From NCBI RefSeq assembly GCF_025989145.1, contig NZ_JAPDNQ010000002.1, forward strand, positions 1 to 64,000: DNA of 64,000 nt. Reading direction: 5' to 3'. Shown piece by piece: positions 25,965-34,163 of this stretch. Made by a program: the position numbers and the translations under genes. Numbering within the stretch: position 1 is the stretch's first letter; each line of letters opens with the position of its first letter. The notes beneath the pieces were generated by a model. That model had not been told where the DNA came from and made no database searches. It saw only the letters and a list, made by a program, of their open reading frames with translations. Origin of the DNA: Microbacterium sp. SSM24 (GTDB taxonomy: Bacteria > Actinomycetota > Actinomycetes > Actinomycetales > Microbacteriaceae).

Positions 25965-27724
25965 GCGGGCGTGCACTCGACGGCCTCGACGAGCGGCAGC
26001 TCGAGGCGGTGCAGGCCCTGCGCGGACCCGTGGCCGTGCTCGCGGGTGCCGGGACGGGCAAGACCCGCGTGATCACGCACCGCATCGCCCACGGCGTCGA
26101 CACCGGCGCGTATTCTCCGGGGCGCGTCATGGCGGTGACCTTCACCGCGAAGGCGGCGGGCGAGATGCGAGGGCGGCTGCGCGCGCTGGGCGTGGACGGG
26201 GTGTCCGCGCGCACCTTCCACGCGGCGGCGCTGGCTCAGCTCAACTACTTCTGGCCGACACTGGCCGGTGACACCGCGCCCGGCATCGTCGACAACAAGG
26301 TGCGGCTGCTCGCGCATGCCGCCGACGGGATCGGGCTCGATCCGGATGTCGCGACCCTGCGCGACGTCGCGAGCGGGATCGAGTGGCGCAAGGTCTCGAT
26401 GCTCAGCGTCGACGCGTACGCCGCGGCGCGGCCCGGCGGGATCGGCCGCCTCTCGATCGAGCGGGTCGTGGATCTGCAGCGGGCCTACGAGAAGCTCAAG
26501 GACGAGCGCCGCCAGCTCGATTTCGAGGACGTCCTGCTCGCGTGCGCGGGCATGCTCGAGGCGGAGGCGCACGTCGCGCGCGCCGTGCACGAGCAGTACC
26601 GGCACTTCACGGTGGACGAGTTCCAGGACGTCTCGCCGCTCCAGCACCGCCTTCTGGAGCTGTGGCTCGGCGATCGTCGTGATCTGTGCGTGGTGGGCGA
26701 TGCGAGCCAGACGATCTACTCGTTCGCCGGCGCCGACGCCCGCTACCTGCTGGAGTTCGAGGGACGCCATGATGACGCGAAGGTCGTGCGTCTCGAGACG
26801 AACTACCGATCGGATGCCGCGATCCTCGACGTCGCGAACCAGCTGATGCGCAATCGGCCGGGCGCGCTCCACCTCCTCGCCGAGCCACGGCGTCGCGCGG
26901 CAGACGAGACCCCCACCGTCACGGCCTATGAGGACGACCAGGCGGAGGCGCGCGGCGTCGCGGCCCGCATCTCGGCGCAGATCGCCGGGGGCGTCGACCC
27001 TCGGCGCATCGCCGTCCTGTATCGCGCTCACGCTCAATCGGCCGAGTTCGTCCGCGCGCTCGCGGACGCGGGAATCGCGTCGACCGTGCTCGGCGGGAAG
27101 CGCTTCTTCGATCTACCCGAGGTGCGCCAGGGGATCATGGCGTTGCGCGCGGCATCGGTGGCCCCCATCGACAGCGGTTTCGTCGACACCGTCCGCGACG
27201 TGCTGCGCTCGCTCGGACTGACCGATGAGCCGCCCCAGGCCGGGGGAGCCCTCCGCGACGCGTGGGAGCTGCGCGCCGCGCTCCTGCGCCTCGCCGAAGA
27301 GGCGCCCCCCGGAACCACGCTTCGCACGTTCGCCGACGAGCTCACCGCGCGGGCGAAATCGCACCACGAGCCGGCTCTGCGCACCGTGACGCTCGCGACG
27401 ATCCACGCGGCGAAGGGACTGGAGTGGGACCACGTGCACCTCGTCGGCGTCGCCGAGGGGCTGCTCCCGATCGCGTATGCGACGACGTTCGAGCAAGTGG
27501 ACGAGGAGCGCCGACTGGCTTACGTCGGCATCACGCGGGCCGCGCGTACTCTCTCGGCATCGTGGGCTCGAGGTGTGCGGGAGCGTCAGCCGTCGCGATT
27601 CCTTCGAGAGATCGGCAACGGCAGTCTGCGTGCGGTCGGTGCGTCCGCAGCGCCCGGTGGAGCGAGCCGGCGCGCAGGGTCAGCGAGTGGCCGTGCACCG
27701 CAGGATGGCGCGCGTTCGCGGTGA
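25961..27724 (+). CDS. uvrD2: UvrD2-like superfamily 1 DNA helicase, short form without HRDC
   Basis: 587 aa. Walker A AGAGTGKT (28-35), VTFTAKAAGEMRGRL (Ia), VDEFQDVSPLQ (motif II, Asp219-Asp223), VVGDASQTIYSFAGA (III), LATIHAAKGLEWDHV (V) and YVGITRAARTLSASWAR (VI) are all present, so the 3'-5' motor is complete. Mycobacterial UvrD2 is about 700 aa, with a tetracysteine motif and an HRDC domain after motif VI; here the protein ends about 60 residues past it, so both are absent. Its 3' end overlaps the convergent gene by 194 nt. The GTG start overlaps nudC. Confidence 0.85.
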   Translation: MSGRALDGLDERQLEAVQALRGPVAVLAGAGTGKTRVITHRIAHGVDTGAYSPGRVMAVTFTAKAAGEMRGRLRALGVDGVSARTFHAAALAQLNYFWPTLAGDTAPGIVDNKVRLLAHAADGIGLDPDVATLRDVASGIEWRKVSMLSVDAYAAARPGGIGRLSIERVVDLQRAYEKLKDERRQLDFEDVLLACAGMLEAEAHVARAVHEQYRHFTVDEFQDVSPLQHRLLELWLGDRRDLCVVGDASQTIYSFAGADARYLLEFEGRHDDAKVVRLETNYRSDAAILDVANQLMRNRPGALHLLAEPRRRAADETPTVTAYEDDQAEARGVAARISAQIAGGVDPRRIAVLYRAHAQSAEFVRALADAGIASTVLGGKRFFDLPEVRQGIMALRAASVAPIDSGFVDTVRDVLRSLGLTDEPPQAGGALRDAWELRAALLRLAEEAPPGTTLRTFADELTARAKSHHEPALRTVTLATIHAAKGLEWDHVHLVGVAEGLLPIAYATTFEQVDEERRLAYVGITRAARTLSASWARGVRERQPSRFLREIGNGSLRAVGASAAPGGASRRAGSASGRAPQDGARSR

Positions 27725-28394
27725 GCATGCGGCCGGCGACGATGCCCGCCTCCCACAGCACCGACGGATCCACCTCGTCGACGACGCGCCCGACCAGCTG
27801 CGCGGCCAGGGCCGGCCACGCGGGGTCGGCGTCGCGCTGGGTCGCGGCCAGACACGACAGGCAGGCGGTCTCTCCGGGCGTGATGAGGGGTCCGACCTCG
27901 GCGGTGCCGGGCCCGAGCGCGAGGGGCAGGTGGGGTCGGTCGCTCGCCATCAGCGCGCGCGCGAAGGCCGGCGGCACGACGCGGTGCGCGACGACGACGA
28001 CGGGAGCGGCATCCGGCATCGCTCCGCCGGGCGCGTCGAACGGATGCGCGTGCGCGACCGCACACCCCGCCGAGGCCAGCGCACTCGCGACGACGTCGAG
28101 CTGCTGCGCCGGGACCTCGCCGGCGGCCTGAAGCACCACTTCCAGCTCGGATGAGCCGGGGTGGGCGAGCGCCGGGTCGATGAGCTGCAGGAAGGCCTCG
28201 GCGGCACGAGCGGACGCGCCGACCGCGACCGCGAAGGGAACGGCGGCCGCTTCGGGAAGGCCGTGCTCGAGTTCGCGAACGAGTCGCTGCTGCCACCGGG
28301 TCGGGTCGGGGACCACGGCGACGGCATCGATGCCGAACTGGAGGGACGTCGCCGTGCGCCACAGCGGCGGGTGAGCGGGATCGATGCGCAGCAT
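27531..28394 (-). CDS. E1-like protein resembling TOMM leader-binding / cyclodehydratase proteins
   Basis: 287 aa. The central stretch RPHLPLALGPGTAEVGPLITP followed by ETACLSCLAATQRDADPAWP is typical of the E1-like partner proteins annotated in actinobacteria as TOMM precursor leader-peptide-binding; CLSC (Cys179, Cys181) and the late CRC (258-260) may be zinc ligands. No ATP-adenylating motif of a full E1 is clear, so activity is uncertain. No precursor peptide or YcaO gene is nearby. A homologue appears to sit here in mycobacteria (Rv3196, from memory). The last 65 codons are antisense to uvrD2. Confidence 0.62.
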   Translation of the reverse strand: MLRIDPAHPPLWRTATSLQFGIDAVAVVPDPTRWQQRLVRELEHGLPEAAAVPFAVAVGASARAAEAFLQLIDPALAHPGSSELEVVLQAAGEVPAQQLDVVASALASAGCAVAHAHPFDAPGGAMPDAAPVVVVAHRVVPPAFARALMASDRPHLPLALGPGTAEVGPLITPGETACLSCLAATQRDADPAWPALAAQLVGRVVDEVDPSVLWEAGIVAGRMLTANARHPAVHGHSLTLRAGSLHRALRTHRPHADCRCRSLEGIATADAPAHLEPTMPREYARPA

Positions 28395-28484
28395 GGCCCG
28401 AGTCTCACCGGATTCCGGCGGCGCGCGCGGTTCTCCACAGCCCGAGGGCCGTCGACGGGACGGCGTCGCGCGCTGGGGAGGAGG

Positions 28485-29885
28485 CTAGACCGGTCGGTGG
28501 TCGTCGGGGGTGCTGCCGTCGTCCGGATCGCCGGGCGCTTCGGTCCCGCCCTCCCCGGGCTCGTCGCCGGCGAGCAGCTTCGCGAGGGCGTCGTCGAACT
28601 CGTCGCGCGCCGGCTCCTCGCCGCGCGCGCGTGCCTCGAGCCGGGCGACGAGCGCCGCGGGGTCGTCGATGTCGTCGGCGCCGGGCATGAGATCGGGGTA
28701 GTCCCACAGCGCGTCGCGCGCTGCCGGGCCGACGGCATCCGTCACCGCCCGCCACATGGCGGCCGCCTCGCGCATGCGTCGCGGCCGAATCTCGAGGCCC
28801 ACGAGCGATCCGAGCGCGCGCTCGGCGGGACCGCCGACCGCGCGGCGACGGCGGACCGCCTCGGCGATGCGATCGGCGGAGGGCAGCCGCGAGGTGGCGT
28901 CAGCCGTGACGACATCGACCCACCCCTCGATCGTCGCGAGCAGGTTCTCGAGGCGGGCGAGCGCGGCGTTCTGCGCCTCGGATCGTGCCGGCAGCAGCGC
29001 CCCGGACTCGAGAGCCGTTCGCAGCTCTTCCGGCTCTGACGGATCGAAGCGCGACGCGAGCTCCTCGAGCGCGTCGGTGTCGACGTGCACCCCGCGCGCG
29101 AAGTCGGTGACCTGCGAGATCACGTGCAGGCGCAGCCACCGTGCGTGACGGAACAGTCGTGCGTGGGCGAGCTCGCGCGTGGCGACGTAGAGCGCGAGCT
29201 GGTCCTCGGGCACCTCGAGGTCGCGCCCGAAATCAGCGAAGTTCTGCGGCAGGATCGCCGCCTCGCCATCGGGCATCAGCGGGATGCCGACATCGCCGCC
29301 GCTGACGACCTCCTTCGACAGGTTCCCGACGACCTGACCCAGCTGCGACGCGAAGAGCGAGCCGCCGACGGTGCGCATCAGTCGGCCGGCGCCCTGCACG
29401 AGTCCCTGCATGTCTTCGGGCGCCTGCTCGCTGAGTGCGGACGTGAGCGCGTCGGCGATGCTGGTGGCGACGGGCTCGGCGAGCTGCTGCCACACCGGCA
29501 GCGTCGCCTCCACCCAGCCGCCGCGCGTCAGCGTCTTCGGTGGGCTCGGCAGCTCGGAGATCGTGGTCGCCTCGCTCAGCCACAGCGTCGCCAGTCCGAA
29601 CGCCTGGTCGAGGTCGGTGCGCTGGCCGGTGGTGACGCCCAGGCCGTCCTGGTTGGCGATGTGCAGCGCCTGACGCTGCGCGAGCTCCCACGAGATCCCG
29701 CCGTCCGACCCGCCCGCGAATGCTCCCTGCAGATGCTGCATCACGGTCCGCATCATGGCCGGGTCGATGTTCATGCCCGACAGGCGTGAGAGCTGCTCCG
29801 GGTCGATGTCGCCCGCGCTGCCGCCGAAGAGCTGGCGGATCAGCTCCTGGAACTCGTCTTCGGGACTGCGGTCGTCGTCTGCCAC
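28485..29885 (-). CDS. DUF2342 zinicin-like putative zinc-dependent metalloprotease
   Basis: 466 aa. The family region GVTTGQRTDLDQAFGLATLWL and a core YVATRELAHARLFRHARWLR (about 233-252) carry R-E-x-x-H (237-241) where classic zincins have HExxH, so the first metal ligand differs. N- and C-terminal ends are acidic and flexible. Neither signal peptide nor membrane helix is seen, so it is probably cytoplasmic. The GTG start follows an AAAGGCGG site. It faces away from the PDZ protease gene; DUF2342, PDZ-S16 and UPF0182 genes are neighbours in mycobacteria too. The function is not established. Confidence 0.78.
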   Translation of the reverse strand: MADDDRSPEDEFQELIRQLFGGSAGDIDPEQLSRLSGMNIDPAMMRTVMQHLQGAFAGGSDGGISWELAQRQALHIANQDGLGVTTGQRTDLDQAFGLATLWLSEATTISELPSPPKTLTRGGWVEATLPVWQQLAEPVATSIADALTSALSEQAPEDMQGLVQGAGRLMRTVGGSLFASQLGQVVGNLSKEVVSGGDVGIPLMPDGEAAILPQNFADFGRDLEVPEDQLALYVATRELAHARLFRHARWLRLHVISQVTDFARGVHVDTDALEELASRFDPSEPEELRTALESGALLPARSEAQNAALARLENLLATIEGWVDVVTADATSRLPSADRIAEAVRRRRAVGGPAERALGSLVGLEIRPRRMREAAAMWRAVTDAVGPAARDALWDYPDLMPGADDIDDPAALVARLEARARGEEPARDEFDDALAKLLAGDEPGEGGTEAPGDPDDGSTPDDHRPV

Positions 29886-30012
29886 TTCTGCCGCCTTTCA
29901 GCCGGTTCATGGGAGTGCGTTCTACGCTAGTCCCAGCATCCATCGCACTTCCCGGCAGAGCCCCCGAACTCCTTACGCCGGTCGCGAACGACCAGGCAGA
30001 GAGAGGTCCCGC

Positions 30013-31140
30013 GTGGCCCTGTTCGACGAGAACGTCACCATCACGCCCGCGCCTCGGCGACGCATGTCGCGAGGAGCGCTGATCGGCGTGTGGGCGCTCG
30101 CCGTCGCGCTGGTCGTGCTGCTGATCATCACCTTCCTGCCGACCTCGTATGTGATCCAGCGCCCGGGGCCGGTGTACAACACCCTCGGCACGGCGACGTC
30201 CGCCGAGGGGGAGCAGGTGCCGCTCATCTCGGTCGAGGGAGCGGAGACCTACCCGACCGACGGAGCGCTCGACCTGCTGACCGTGCAGGTGGTCGGCAAC
30301 CGCGAGCGCACGCCGTCGTGGTTCGAACTCGCGATGGCCTGGTTCGACCCCACCAAGGCCGTCCTGCCCATCGACGTCATCTTCCCCGAGGGGACGACCA
30401 CCGAGGAGCGAAACGCCGACAGTGCGGCCATGATGGTCGACTCCCAGCAGGAGGCCACCGCGGCGGCGCTCACCGAGCTCGGCTACGACGTCGGGGCGAC
30501 GCTCACCGTGCACTCGCTCGTCGACGACTCCGCCGCCGAAGGCGTGCTCGTCGAAGGGGACGCCATCCTCGCCGCGAACGGCACGCCCGTGACCGATGCC
30601 GCCACCCTCCGCGAGATCGTCAACGAGGGCGGCGGCGATCCCATCGAGCTGCTCATCGAGCGCGAGGGGGAGCAGGCGACCGTGTCGGTCACCCCGAAGG
30701 AGGTCGAGGTCGACGGCGAGCCGACGCTTCTGCTCGGCGTGACGCTCATGACGGCGTACGACTTCCCGATCGACGTCACCATCCAGCTGAACAACGTCGG
30801 CGGTCCGAGTGCGGGCATGATGTTCGCGCTCGGGATCATCGACACCCTCACGCCGGAGGAGCTCAACGGCGGCGAGAACGTGGCCGGCACCGGCACGATC
30901 ACGGCCGACGGCACGGTGGGGCCGATCGGCGGCATCCGTCAGAAGCTGTGGGGCGCGAAGGATGCCGGCGCCGACTGGTTCCTCGCGCCCGAGGCCAACT
31001 GCGACGAGGTCGTCGACCATGTGCCCGACGGCCTCCAGGTGTTCTCGGTCGAGACGCTCGACGACGCGCTCGCCGCTCTCGCGGTCGTGCGCGAGGGCGG
31101 CGATGTCGATGCGCTCCCCACGTGCACGGCGGCGAGCTGA
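30013..31140 (+). CDS. membrane-anchored PDZ / Lon-type (S16) serine protease
   Basis: 375 aa. One N-terminal membrane helix (about 22-42) is followed by a PDZ domain (about 165-225, ILAANGTPVTDAATLREIV) and an S16 domain with the catalytic dyad Ser266 (GGPSAGMMFALG) and Lys311 (PIGGIRQKLWGAK). The domain faces the outside of the cell. The GTG at 30013 has GAGAGG 6 nt upstream; frames that begin at 29755 run into the opposite gene. Such proteins (YlbL/Rv3194c type) probably trim membrane or exported proteins. UPF0182 lies 79 bp downstream. Confidence 0.88.
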   Translation: MALFDENVTITPAPRRRMSRGALIGVWALAVALVVLLIITFLPTSYVIQRPGPVYNTLGTATSAEGEQVPLISVEGAETYPTDGALDLLTVQVVGNRERTPSWFELAMAWFDPTKAVLPIDVIFPEGTTTEERNADSAAMMVDSQQEATAAALTELGYDVGATLTVHSLVDDSAAEGVLVEGDAILAANGTPVTDAATLREIVNEGGGDPIELLIEREGEQATVSVTPKEVEVDGEPTLLLGVTLMTAYDFPIDVTIQLNNVGGPSAGMMFALGIIDTLTPEELNGGENVAGTGTITADGTVGPIGGIRQKLWGAKDAGADWFLAPEANCDEVVDHVPDGLQVFSVETLDDALAALAVVREGGDVDALPTCTAAS

Positions 31141-31207
31141 GTCCGAGCCCGGATTTCTCTTGGATTTCGCCCAGCGCGGACTCGGCGGGCGCTCAGAACC
31201 GCGCACC

Positions 31208-31213
31208 TAGGAT
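31208..31213 (+). promoter_or_regulatory. -10 element of the UPF0182 gene (leaderless type)
   Basis: TAGGAT ends 6 nt before the GTG at 31220. Confidence 0.6.
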
Positions 31214-31219
31214 GGAACG

Positions 31220-34117
31220 GTGACCACGACCTCCGCGCCGACCCCGGCCACACCCTCCCGCTCTCGACGCGTCATAGCGATCTCGCTCGCGATCATCGCA
31301 GCCCTGGTGGCTGCGTTCTTCGTGTTCGCGAACCTGTACGCGGACTTCCTCTGGTACGACCAGCTGGGCTTCGACTCCGTGCTGCTCACGCAGTGGATCG
31401 CCCGTGTGGTGATGTTCGTGGTCGGCTTCCTCGGCATGGCCGTGCCGGTGTGGCTCGCGATCCAGCTCGCCTACCGGCTCCGCCCGGTCTATGCGCGACT
31501 GAGCTCGCAGCTCGACCGCTACCAGGAGGTCGTCGAGCCGCTCCGCCGCCTCGCGATGTGGGGCATCCCCATCTTCTTCGGCTTCTTCGCCGGGTTCGCC
31601 GCGTCGGCGCAGTGGGAGACCACGTGGCTGTGGTTCAACGGCGTCGCCACCTCGACCGTCGATCCCGAGTTCGGTCTCGACACCGGCTTCTACCTCTTCG
31701 CGATGCCGTTCTACAGCGCACTGGTCGGCTTCCTGTCGGCGGTGCTGCTGGTGTGCCTGCTGGTCACGGCGCTGGTGTCCTACCTCTACGGCTCGGTGCG
31801 CATCGGGCAGCGCGAGCTGCGCATCTCGAAGTCGGCGCGCATCCAGCTCGCCGTGATCGCGGCCCTCTACCTGCTGGTGCAGGGCGCGAGCCTGTGGCTG
31901 GACCGCTACAAGACGCTCGTCGAGCCGGGTGACCGCATCACGGGTCCCGGCTACACCGGCGTGAACGCGATCATCCCCGGGCAGACGATCCTCGCGCTCG
32001 CCGCCGTCGTGGTGGCCATCCTGTTCTTCGTCACCGCGGTGATCGGCCGCTGGCGCTTCCCGCTCATCGGAACGGCGCTCCTCGTCGTCTCGGCGATCGT
32101 GCTCGGGATCGGCTACCCGTGGGTCGTCAACACGTTCCAGGTGCAGCCGAACCGCTTCGCGCTCGAGCAGCCGTATTACCAGCGCAACGTCGACATGACC
32201 CACGAGGCCTACGGCGTCGACGGCCTGGAGAAGCAGGACTTCCAGGCGGTGACGGATGCCGAGGCCGGCCAGCTGCGCGAGGACGCGGCCACGACCGCGC
32301 AGGTGCGCATCATGGACCCCGCGATCATCTCGCCCAACGTGCGGCAGCTGGAGCAGTTCCGCGGGTACTACCAGTTCGCCGATCCGCTGGACGTGGATCG
32401 CTACGACATCGACGGCATCTCACAGGACACCGTCGTGTCGGTGCGCGAGCTCGACCTCGACGAGCTCGGTGCCGCGGCCGACTGGCAGAACACCGCCGTC
32501 GTCTACACCCACGGCTACGGCCTCGTCGTCGCCAAGGGCAACGACCGCACCGGCGACGGCGACCCGGTCTTCCTCGAGCGCGGCATCCCGGCATCGGGCT
32601 TCCTGTCGGACTCCGAGGACTTCCAGCCGCGCGTCTACTTCGGTGAGTACTCGCCGACGTACTCCATCGTCGGCGCCCCCGAGGGCACCGACCCGGTCGA
32701 GCTCGATTACCCGGTCGGCGGCGACGGCGGCAGCGAGACGAAGACGACGTTCGAGGGCGACGGCGGGCCGAGCCTCGGCAGCGTTTTCAACCGCCTGATC
32801 TACGCGCTGAAGTTCCAGGCCGAGCAGATCCTGTTCTCGGACTACGTCAACGAGGACTCGCAGATCCTCTACGACCGCGACCCGAGTGCCCGCGTGCAGA
32901 AGGTGGCGCCGTACCTCACGCTCGACAGCGACCCGTACCCGAGCGTCGTCGATGGACGCGTCGTGTGGATCATCGACGGCTACACCCTCAGTGCGAACTA
33001 CCCGTACTCGTCGACCGTGAGCCTCGCGTCGGCGATCTCGGACTCGAGCAACCCCGCGCCGCGTTTCGCGCTCGACGACATCAACTACATCCGCAACTCG
33101 GTGAAGGCCACGGTCGACGCGTACGACGGATCGGTGAAGCTGTACGCCTGGGACGAGGAGGACCCGCTGCTGCAGGCGTGGCAGAACGTCTACCCCTCCA
33201 CCGTCCTGCCGATCAGCGAGATGTCGGGCGAGCTCATGAGCCACGTGCGCTACCCGACCGACCTGTTCAAGGTGCAGCGCACGGTGCTCGGTATCTACCA
33301 CGTCGACGACGCCAATTCGTTCTACCAGAGCGACAACCGCTGGCAGACGCCGAACGACCCGCAGGCCGACACGCAGCTTCAGCCGCCGTACTACCTCACG
33401 ATGCAGATGCCGGGTCAGGACTCACCGTCCTACTCGATGTTCACGTCGTTCATCCCGTCCTCGACGACGGGCAACGCGCGCAACGTGCTCATGGGCTACC
33501 TCGCGGTCGACTCCAACGCGGGCAGCGAGGCGGGCGAGAAACGCAAGGACTACGGCAAGCTCCGGATGCTGGTGATCGACGCCGATACGACGGTGCCCGG
33601 TCCCGGTCAGGTGCAGAACACCTTCAACTCCGATCAGCAGGTCTCCTCGCAGATCAACCTGCTCAAACAGGGGCAGTCCGAGGTGCAGAACGGCAACCTG
33701 CTGACGCTCCCGGTCGGCGGCGGGCTGCTCTACGTGCAGCCGGTGTTCGTGCAGTCGTCGGGCGCGACCAAGCTGCCGAAGCTGCAGAAGGTGCTGGTCG
33801 CCTTCGGCGACGACATCGCCTTCGAGGACACGCTGAACGAAGCCCTCGACACGCTGTTCGGCGGCGACTCCGGTGCGAGCGCCGGCGACGACGACGTGGA
33901 GCCGACGCCGGGCGCGACGCCCACGCCGACGCCCACGGAGCCCGACGAGCCGACGGTGCCGTCCGATGAGTACCAGGCGGCGCTGCAGGAGGCTCAGGAG
34001 GCCATGATCGCGCGCGATGCCGCTCTCAAGGCCGGCGACCTCACCGCGTTCGCCGAGGCGGATGACGCTCTGACGGCCGCCGTCGAGAAGCTGATCGAGC
34101 TCGGCGCGCAGCCGTAA
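31220..34117 (+). CDS. UPF0182 family large membrane protein
   Basis: 965 aa. Seven hydrophobic helices lie in the first 300 residues (for example FLWYDQLGFDSVLLTQWIAR after the first helix, typical of UPF0182), then a 600-residue extracytoplasmic domain with ERGIPASGFLSD and YGEYSPTYSI-type repeats, then a Pro/Thr/Glu-rich linker (about 895-920, ATPTPTPTEPDEP) and a short helical end. The function is unknown, though the family is universal in actinobacteria and follows PDZ-S16 proteases, so a surface-protein role is likely. A leaderless-type promoter precedes it; a hairpin shared with crtEb follows. Confidence 0.9.
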   Translation: MTTTSAPTPATPSRSRRVIAISLAIIAALVAAFFVFANLYADFLWYDQLGFDSVLLTQWIARVVMFVVGFLGMAVPVWLAIQLAYRLRPVYARLSSQLDRYQEVVEPLRRLAMWGIPIFFGFFAGFAASAQWETTWLWFNGVATSTVDPEFGLDTGFYLFAMPFYSALVGFLSAVLLVCLLVTALVSYLYGSVRIGQRELRISKSARIQLAVIAALYLLVQGASLWLDRYKTLVEPGDRITGPGYTGVNAIIPGQTILALAAVVVAILFFVTAVIGRWRFPLIGTALLVVSAIVLGIGYPWVVNTFQVQPNRFALEQPYYQRNVDMTHEAYGVDGLEKQDFQAVTDAEAGQLREDAATTAQVRIMDPAIISPNVRQLEQFRGYYQFADPLDVDRYDIDGISQDTVVSVRELDLDELGAAADWQNTAVVYTHGYGLVVAKGNDRTGDGDPVFLERGIPASGFLSDSEDFQPRVYFGEYSPTYSIVGAPEGTDPVELDYPVGGDGGSETKTTFEGDGGPSLGSVFNRLIYALKFQAEQILFSDYVNEDSQILYDRDPSARVQKVAPYLTLDSDPYPSVVDGRVVWIIDGYTLSANYPYSSTVSLASAISDSSNPAPRFALDDINYIRNSVKATVDAYDGSVKLYAWDEEDPLLQAWQNVYPSTVLPISEMSGELMSHVRYPTDLFKVQRTVLGIYHVDDANSFYQSDNRWQTPNDPQADTQLQPPYYLTMQMPGQDSPSYSMFTSFIPSSTTGNARNVLMGYLAVDSNAGSEAGEKRKDYGKLRMLVIDADTTVPGPGQVQNTFNSDQQVSSQINLLKQGQSEVQNGNLLTLPVGGGLLYVQPVFVQSSGATKLPKLQKVLVAFGDDIAFEDTLNEALDTLFGGDSGASAGDDDVEPTPGATPTPTPTEPDEPTVPSDEYQAALQEAQEAMIARDAALKAGDLTAFAEADDALTAAVEKLIELGAQP

Positions 34118-34129
34118 GCCCCGCGGAGT

Positions 34130-34163
34130 CTGATCCCGGTCCCTCTCGAGGGGCCGGGATCAG
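34130..34163. terminator. bidirectional terminator between UPF0182 and crtEb
   Basis: A 16-bp inverted repeat with one G-T wobble (34130-34145 with 34148-34163) lies between two convergent genes and contains the crtEb stop codon (34160-34162). It has no T tract but is the strongest hairpin in the gap. Confidence 0.7.

Noticed and set aside
29755..30012. An N-terminal extension of the PDZ-S16 protease
   Set aside because: It overlaps the conserved 5' end of the opposite DUF2342 gene and lacks family likeness; GTG 30013 has a good ribosome site followed by the membrane helix.
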